Assembly: GCA_005656395.1 (NCBI GenBank)
Contig: SRSI01000077.1
Span: 186,001 to 250,000, forward strand
Length of the DNA stretch: 64,000 nt
Reading direction: 5' to 3'
From: Strongyloides papillosus
Lineage: Eukaryota; Nematoda; Chromadorea; Rhabditida; Strongyloididae
The position numbers and the translations under genes were made by a program. Positions within the stretch are counted from its first letter, which is position 1, and every line of letters begins with the position of its first letter. Below are positions 59,608 through 64,000 of the stretch, one piece after another. The notes beneath the pieces are model-generated. The model made no database searches. It was not told the DNA's origin and saw only the letters and a program-made list of their open reading frames with translations.

Positions 59608-59856
59608 AGGAAAACTGTAAAATAAAATCTAAAAATTATTAATAAGAGATTAACAAACTAAACATAAACGACTAAATGCATCATCGATTGTGTAAAATAT
59701 ATAAAAATAATACTTAAAAATATGTTATTTAATTTTTTCTATACTTCAAGTAAAATCTTAACGCGATATAGTTGTTTACGCTTTGGTAATTCGTATTCTT
59801 CATTTTAAAAGTATTTCTTTTTTTAGTATTTAACTTATAGTTCGTTCTTTAATGAA

Positions 59857-62800
59857 ATGAATGATATAGAGAAACTCGAACATCTTGAAATCGTTAACAG
59901 AATTGTGTCTGAATTAGAGAATCATTTTGGTTCAGGTGGAACTGATGAAGCTGAATTTTTAATAGATTTAATTAAAAAAAATCCTACATTTGATAAATTA
60001 AAAAAAGCTTTGAAGAATGAAGGTCTTGATGAACATGTATGTTTATTTATTTTAACTTTAATTTTTTTATTTATATTTTTAGTTTTCAGATTCATTTATA
60101 GCAACTTTATTAAGATTAACGAAACAACTTCTACCAAAAAGTAATCAAGAAAGAGGTGATGGTAGGCAAGAGGATAAAGAGCTTATAAAACAACTTGTTC
60201 CGGCATTAGCTATGCCAAACGTAGATCCTAAAGAATCAATAGATTGGATGAATGAATTGGAAAGTTTAGTTCCACAATTTGAGGCTAATAAAGAAGAGAC
60301 TAAGAAACGTGAACGTTCAAAAAGTAGATCAAGGAGTAAAGAACGCACTAGGAAACATAAAAAAAGAAGTGGTTCTTCAAGGAGACGTTCTCGAAGTAGA
60401 GATAGACATAAAAGACGCCGAAGTAGGTCTGGTAGTGGTGATCATAGATCAAGACGTAGGCGTTCAAGAAGTAGGGAACATAGAAAGAAAGAGGAAGTTA
60501 TAAAATCTCCTGAAGTTGGAATGATAGTGGAGGGACGTATTTCAAGGATACAACCTTTTGGTGCGTTCGTGACACTTCGTAATGTTAAAGGCCATCAAGA
60601 TGGGTTAGTTCATATTTCTCATGTAAAATCACAACGTATTGATGATATAAATGATCATCTATCACGGGGTGACAAAGTTAAAGTAAAAATCATTAAAATC
60701 GATGGTTCAAAAATTGGTTTATCAATGAAAGAAGTTAATCAAGAGACAGGTGAGGATTTAAATCCTAAACTTCCGGATGACGCAATTGTGGTTCGTGATG
60801 AAGATGATTGGTTGAATTCCAGAGAAAGGGGTACGGAAGATGATGATAATTTGCCTAAGGCAGATAAAAGAAAACAACGTGTACGTTTAACAACTCCAGA
60901 GCGCTGGGAATTGAAACAAATGCAAGGAGCTGGAGCTATAAAAATCACGGATTTACCAGATTTTGACGAAGAAAATGGTATCTTAAAGGGTGATGATGAA
61001 CTAAGTGATATAGAAGATATGGAAATTGAATTAGTTGAAGATGAGCCAGATTTCCTAAAAGGCTATGGAAAACATGTAATGGATATTGAACCAGTTAAAG
61101 TTGTCAGAAATCCAGATGGTAGTTTAGCTCAAGCTGCTACTATGCAAGGATGTTTTCAAAAGGAAAGACGTGAAGCAAAACTTCAAGCACAAAGAGAAAA
61201 AGATAATGAAAAACAAAGGCATGCTTCTGGTGGTATTAATATTCTAGATCCCATGGCAAAACAGATAGGAGGAGATGAGGATGATGATGATATTCCTAGA
61301 CCAGGTCTTTCAAAAGACATGCCTGATTGGTTGAAGCATGTAACGCAAGGTGGTAGAGTTACGTATGGTAAAAAAACAAACCTTTCACTTATTGAACAAA
61401 GAGAATCTTTACCTGTTTTTCAATTAAAAGATAAATTGGTTCAGGCGATTAGAGAAAACAACATTCTTGTTGTTATTGGTGAAACTGGATCTGGAAAAAC
61501 AACACAATTGACACAATATATTGTTGAAGCTGGTCTCGCAAAAAATGGGAAAGTCGGTTGTACACAACCTAGAAGAGTTGCTGCAATGAGTGTAGCTAAG
61601 CGTGTAGCAGAAGAGTATGGTTGTCGTTTAGGTGCTGAAGTTGGATATACTATTCGTTTTGAGGATTGTACTAGTAATGAAACAATTATCAAATACATGA
61701 CTGATGGTATGTTACTTAGAGAATGCTTAATTGATCCTGACTTAACTTCTTACGCTTGTATTATGCTTGATGAAGCTCATGAAAGAACAATACATACTGA
61801 TGTATTATTTGGTTTATTAAAAAAAGCTGTTAAAAAACGTCCAGAATTAAAAATTATTGTCACATCAGCTACATTGGAAGCAGAGAAATTTTCGAAATAT
61901 TTTTATAATTCTCCTATATTTACAATTCCTGGTCGAACATTTCCTGTTGAGATTCTATATACTCGTGAACCAGAGAGTGACTATCTTCAGTCTGCAATTA
62001 TAAGCGTAATGCAAATTCATTTAACAGAACCTCCGGGTGACATTTTATTATTTTTAACAGGTCAAGAAGAAATTGATACATCATGTGAAATTCTATATGA
62101 AAGAATGAAAGCATTAGGCCCTGAGGCCCCTGAATTAATTATATTGCCTGTATATAGTGCTCTACCATCAGAAATGCAAACTAGGATTTTTGAACCAACA
62201 CCACCTGGGAAAAGAAAAGTTGTTATTGCAACAAATATTGCTGAAACATCTCTTACTATTGATGGTATTTTTTACGTTGTTGATCCAGGATTTGTAAAAC
62301 AAAAAATATATAATCCTAAGAATGGTATGGATTCATTGGTTGTTACACCAATTTCACAAGCAGCTGCAAATCAGAGATCTGGTCGTGCTGGTAGAACAGG
62401 TCCTGGTAAATGTTATAGGCTTTATACAGAAAGAGCTTACAAAGAAGAAATGCTACCTGCTCCAGTTCCTGAAATTCAAAGAACAAACTTAGCAGCAACA
62501 CTACTGCAATTAAAAGCTATGGGAATTAATGATCTTCTTGGCTTTGATTTTATGGATGCTCCGTCAACAGAATCTATGCTTGTTGCTTTAAGAACATTAC
62601 ATGATTTATCTGCTCTAGACAAAGATGGTTTATTATCACTACTTGGAAGGAGAATGGCAGAATTTCCTCTGGACCCGTCATTATCAAAGTTACTTATTAT
62701 GTCTGTTGACCTAAAATGTTCTGATGAAATATTAACAATTGTCTCCATGTTATCTGTACAAAATGTTTTTTATAGACCAAAAGATAAACAAGAACAAGCC

Positions 62801-64000
62801 GATTCGAAAAAGAAAAAATTTAATCAACCTGAAGGAGATCATTGTACTTTACTGGCAGTATACAATTCATGGAAACATGTTAATTTTTCTACTCAATGGT
62901 GTTTTGAAAATTTTATTCAAGCCAGAACTATGAAAAGGGCTCAAGATATCAGAAAACAACTTTTATCAATAATGGATAGGCATAAATTCAAGGTTGTATC
63001 ATGTGGAAGAGAAATCAAAAGAGTTCAAAAAGCTATTTGCTCTGGTTTCTTCAGAAATTCAGCTAAACGAGATCCACAGGAGGGATACAGAACTTTAACA
63101 GATGGACAAAATGTGTACCTCCATCCTTCTAGTTCTCTCTTCCAACAACAATCAGAATGGGTTGTATACCATGAACTTGTCATGACAACAAAAGAATACA
63201 TGCGTGAGGTAAGTTCTCCAAAAAAAAATATTCATTATAAGGTAGACAAATAATTATAATAAGGAAAAAATTTATATATTAAAATTTTTTCAATTTAAAC
63301 AACAACATAGCAATTCAGCCCGAACAAAAAAAAATAAACAACGTTAATAGTTTTTCCACTTCTTAGAATTGAATAACTTGTCCACGAGATTTCTTTTGTC
63401 CACCAAGCTCGAAATGTTTACATCTCTTGATTGGAAGTTGAATACGGTGCTTGCATTCAGTACATTCCATACGAAGAACAATCTTCTTGGTAGTTTTAGC
63501 CTTCTTTCTGAAAATTGGCTTTGTTTGACCTCCAAAACCAGCTTGTTTTCTGTCGTAACGTCTCTTTCCTTGAGAACTTGTAGACTCCTTACCTTTTTTG
63601 TATTGGGAGACTTTGTGGAGGGTGTGCTTACGGCATTTAGCACCTGGACAGAATGTTCTACGGGCTTTTGGGATGTTTACCATTTTGATTTCCTAAAAAT
63701 ATAAGATAAGTAGATGAGTGAAAATTTTAGACATAATAACGGCAACAAATACTTCGGAAATCGTATAAAATGCTTTTAATTCGTAATTTATAACAATATA
63801 CCTATGAAATAACCCAAAAAAAAGAGTGGTAGAACAAAAAAATATTTTTGTTTTATTTAAAGTATTGGGAGATTACACTATACCAATGTTAACAGGCGCG
63901 CGTTATAGGAATCAACAATAATTGCGCCGACAAATATAAAAAACTTATTTACCAATATTACTAACAAAACTTTATTTCCAGGTCACAGTAATCGATCCAA
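59857..64000 (+). CDS. mog-5: DEAH-box pre-mRNA splicing ATPase MOG-5 / DHX8 / PRP22 (3' end cut by the window)
   Basis: Exons 59857-60036, 60083-63208 and 63982-64000+ are joined in phase 0, giving 1102 residues to the last visible intron. The N-terminal helical region is followed by an RS-rich segment (about 134-198), an S1 RNA-binding domain (about 205-275; [20 protein letters not shown]) and the helicase core: [10 protein letters not shown] near 526, DEAHERT near 623, [10 protein letters not shown], and [10 protein letters not shown] near 824. Exon 2 ends YMRE at gtaagt, and after the 773-bp intron the window ends in VTVIDP, as in DHX8. PRP22 proteins release spliced mRNA from the spliceosome; C. 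elegans MOG-5 also controls the sperm/oocyte switch. An ATG at 59852 gives a two-codon upstream ORF (ATG AAA TGA) overlapping the main start. The last intron contains rpl-36.A on the other strand. Confidence 0.95.
63363..63683 (-). CDS. 60S ribosomal protein L36A/L44 (eL42), nested in a mog-5 intron
   Basis: A single exon of 106 codons, the exact family length. The sequence begins [20 protein letters not shown] and contains [39 protein letters not shown] and the C-terminal [20 protein letters not shown]. Four Cys arranged as two CxxC-like pairs form the zinc site. The protein is a large-subunit component near the tRNA E-site. The gene lies entirely within the intron 63209-63981 of mog-5 on the opposite strand. 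An acceptor (tttttag) ends at 63693, nine bases before the ATG, suggesting trans-splicing. Both ribosomal protein genes in the window are on the minus strand. Confidence 0.96.
   Translation of the reverse strand: MVNIPKARRTFCPGAKCRKHTLHKVSQYKKGKESTSSQGKRRYDRKQAGFGGQTKPIFRKKAKTTKKIVLRMECTECKHRIQLPIKRCKHFELGGQKKSRGQVIQF

Noticed and set aside
1..64000. tRNA, rRNA, spliced-leader RNA, transposon terminal repeats or CRISPR arrays
   Set aside because: Reading both strands I found no TPsiC-like box with a partner A box, no recognisable rRNA or spliced-leader sequence, no transposase or reverse-transcriptase frame, and no regularly spaced direct repeats outside the Scribble coding array.

Overview
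This is nuclear DNA of a nematode, most likely a clade IV parasite of the Strongyloides type. The evidence is very low G+C (roughly a fifth to a quarter by eye), short introns of about 40-70 bp with gtaagt donors and ttttcag/ttttag acceptors, several genes whose ATG lies 1-10 bases after an orphan 3' splice site (typical of spliced-leader trans-splicing), and nematode-type families (innexins, an NLP-13-like neuropeptide precursor, a LET-413-class scaffold, a PUF protein, MOG-5). I see no rRNA, tRNA, CRISPR or intact transposon.

Layout. 0-9.4 kb: a neuropeptide GPCR (-), a 6.6 kb AT-rich gap, then a secreted thrombospondin-repeat protein (-). 10.6-16.9 kb: a Core-2/I-branching glycosyltransferase (-), an Ariadne-type RBR ubiquitin ligase (-) and ribosomal protein L34 (-). 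18.8-27.6 kb: PP4 regulatory subunit 3 (+), a one-pass membrane protein of unknown role (-) and the neuropeptide precursor (+). 27.6-35.4 kb: nearly 8 kb without a convincing complete gene, but with a few exon-like fragments and a less AT-rich block upstream of the next gene. 35.4-42.6 kb: a Scribble/LET-413 LAP protein (+) with leucine-rich repeats, a long array of tandem VSF...TPHY modules and four PDZ domains. 43.3-45.9 kb: a PUF RNA-binding protein and PP4 regulatory subunit 2 (both +). 46-48.3 kb: an innexin locus (-) with two first exons that fit the same downstream exons. 49.9-57.7 kb: a PLP aminotransferase, TRMT11 tRNA methyltransferase, a glutathione peroxidase and STAM (all -), with a small secreted Cys-rich gene (+) inside a TRMT11 intron. 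58.4-64 kb: a casein-kinase-1 family kinase and the MOG-5/DHX8 splicing helicase (both +). The last exon of MOG-5 is cut by the window end, and its last visible intron contains ribosomal protein L36A/L44 on the opposite strand.

The genes are mainly conserved housekeeping and signalling genes. Functional links are two regulatory subunits of one phosphatase (PP4), two 60S ribosomal proteins, and the neuropeptide precursor with a neuropeptide receptor about 25 kb away (no evidence that they are a ligand-receptor pair). The most interesting structures are the two antisense nested genes, the innexin alternative first exons, and the expanded module array in the Scribble homologue. I reconstructed exon joins by hand from splice consensus, frame and family conservation. 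None has been tested against transcripts.
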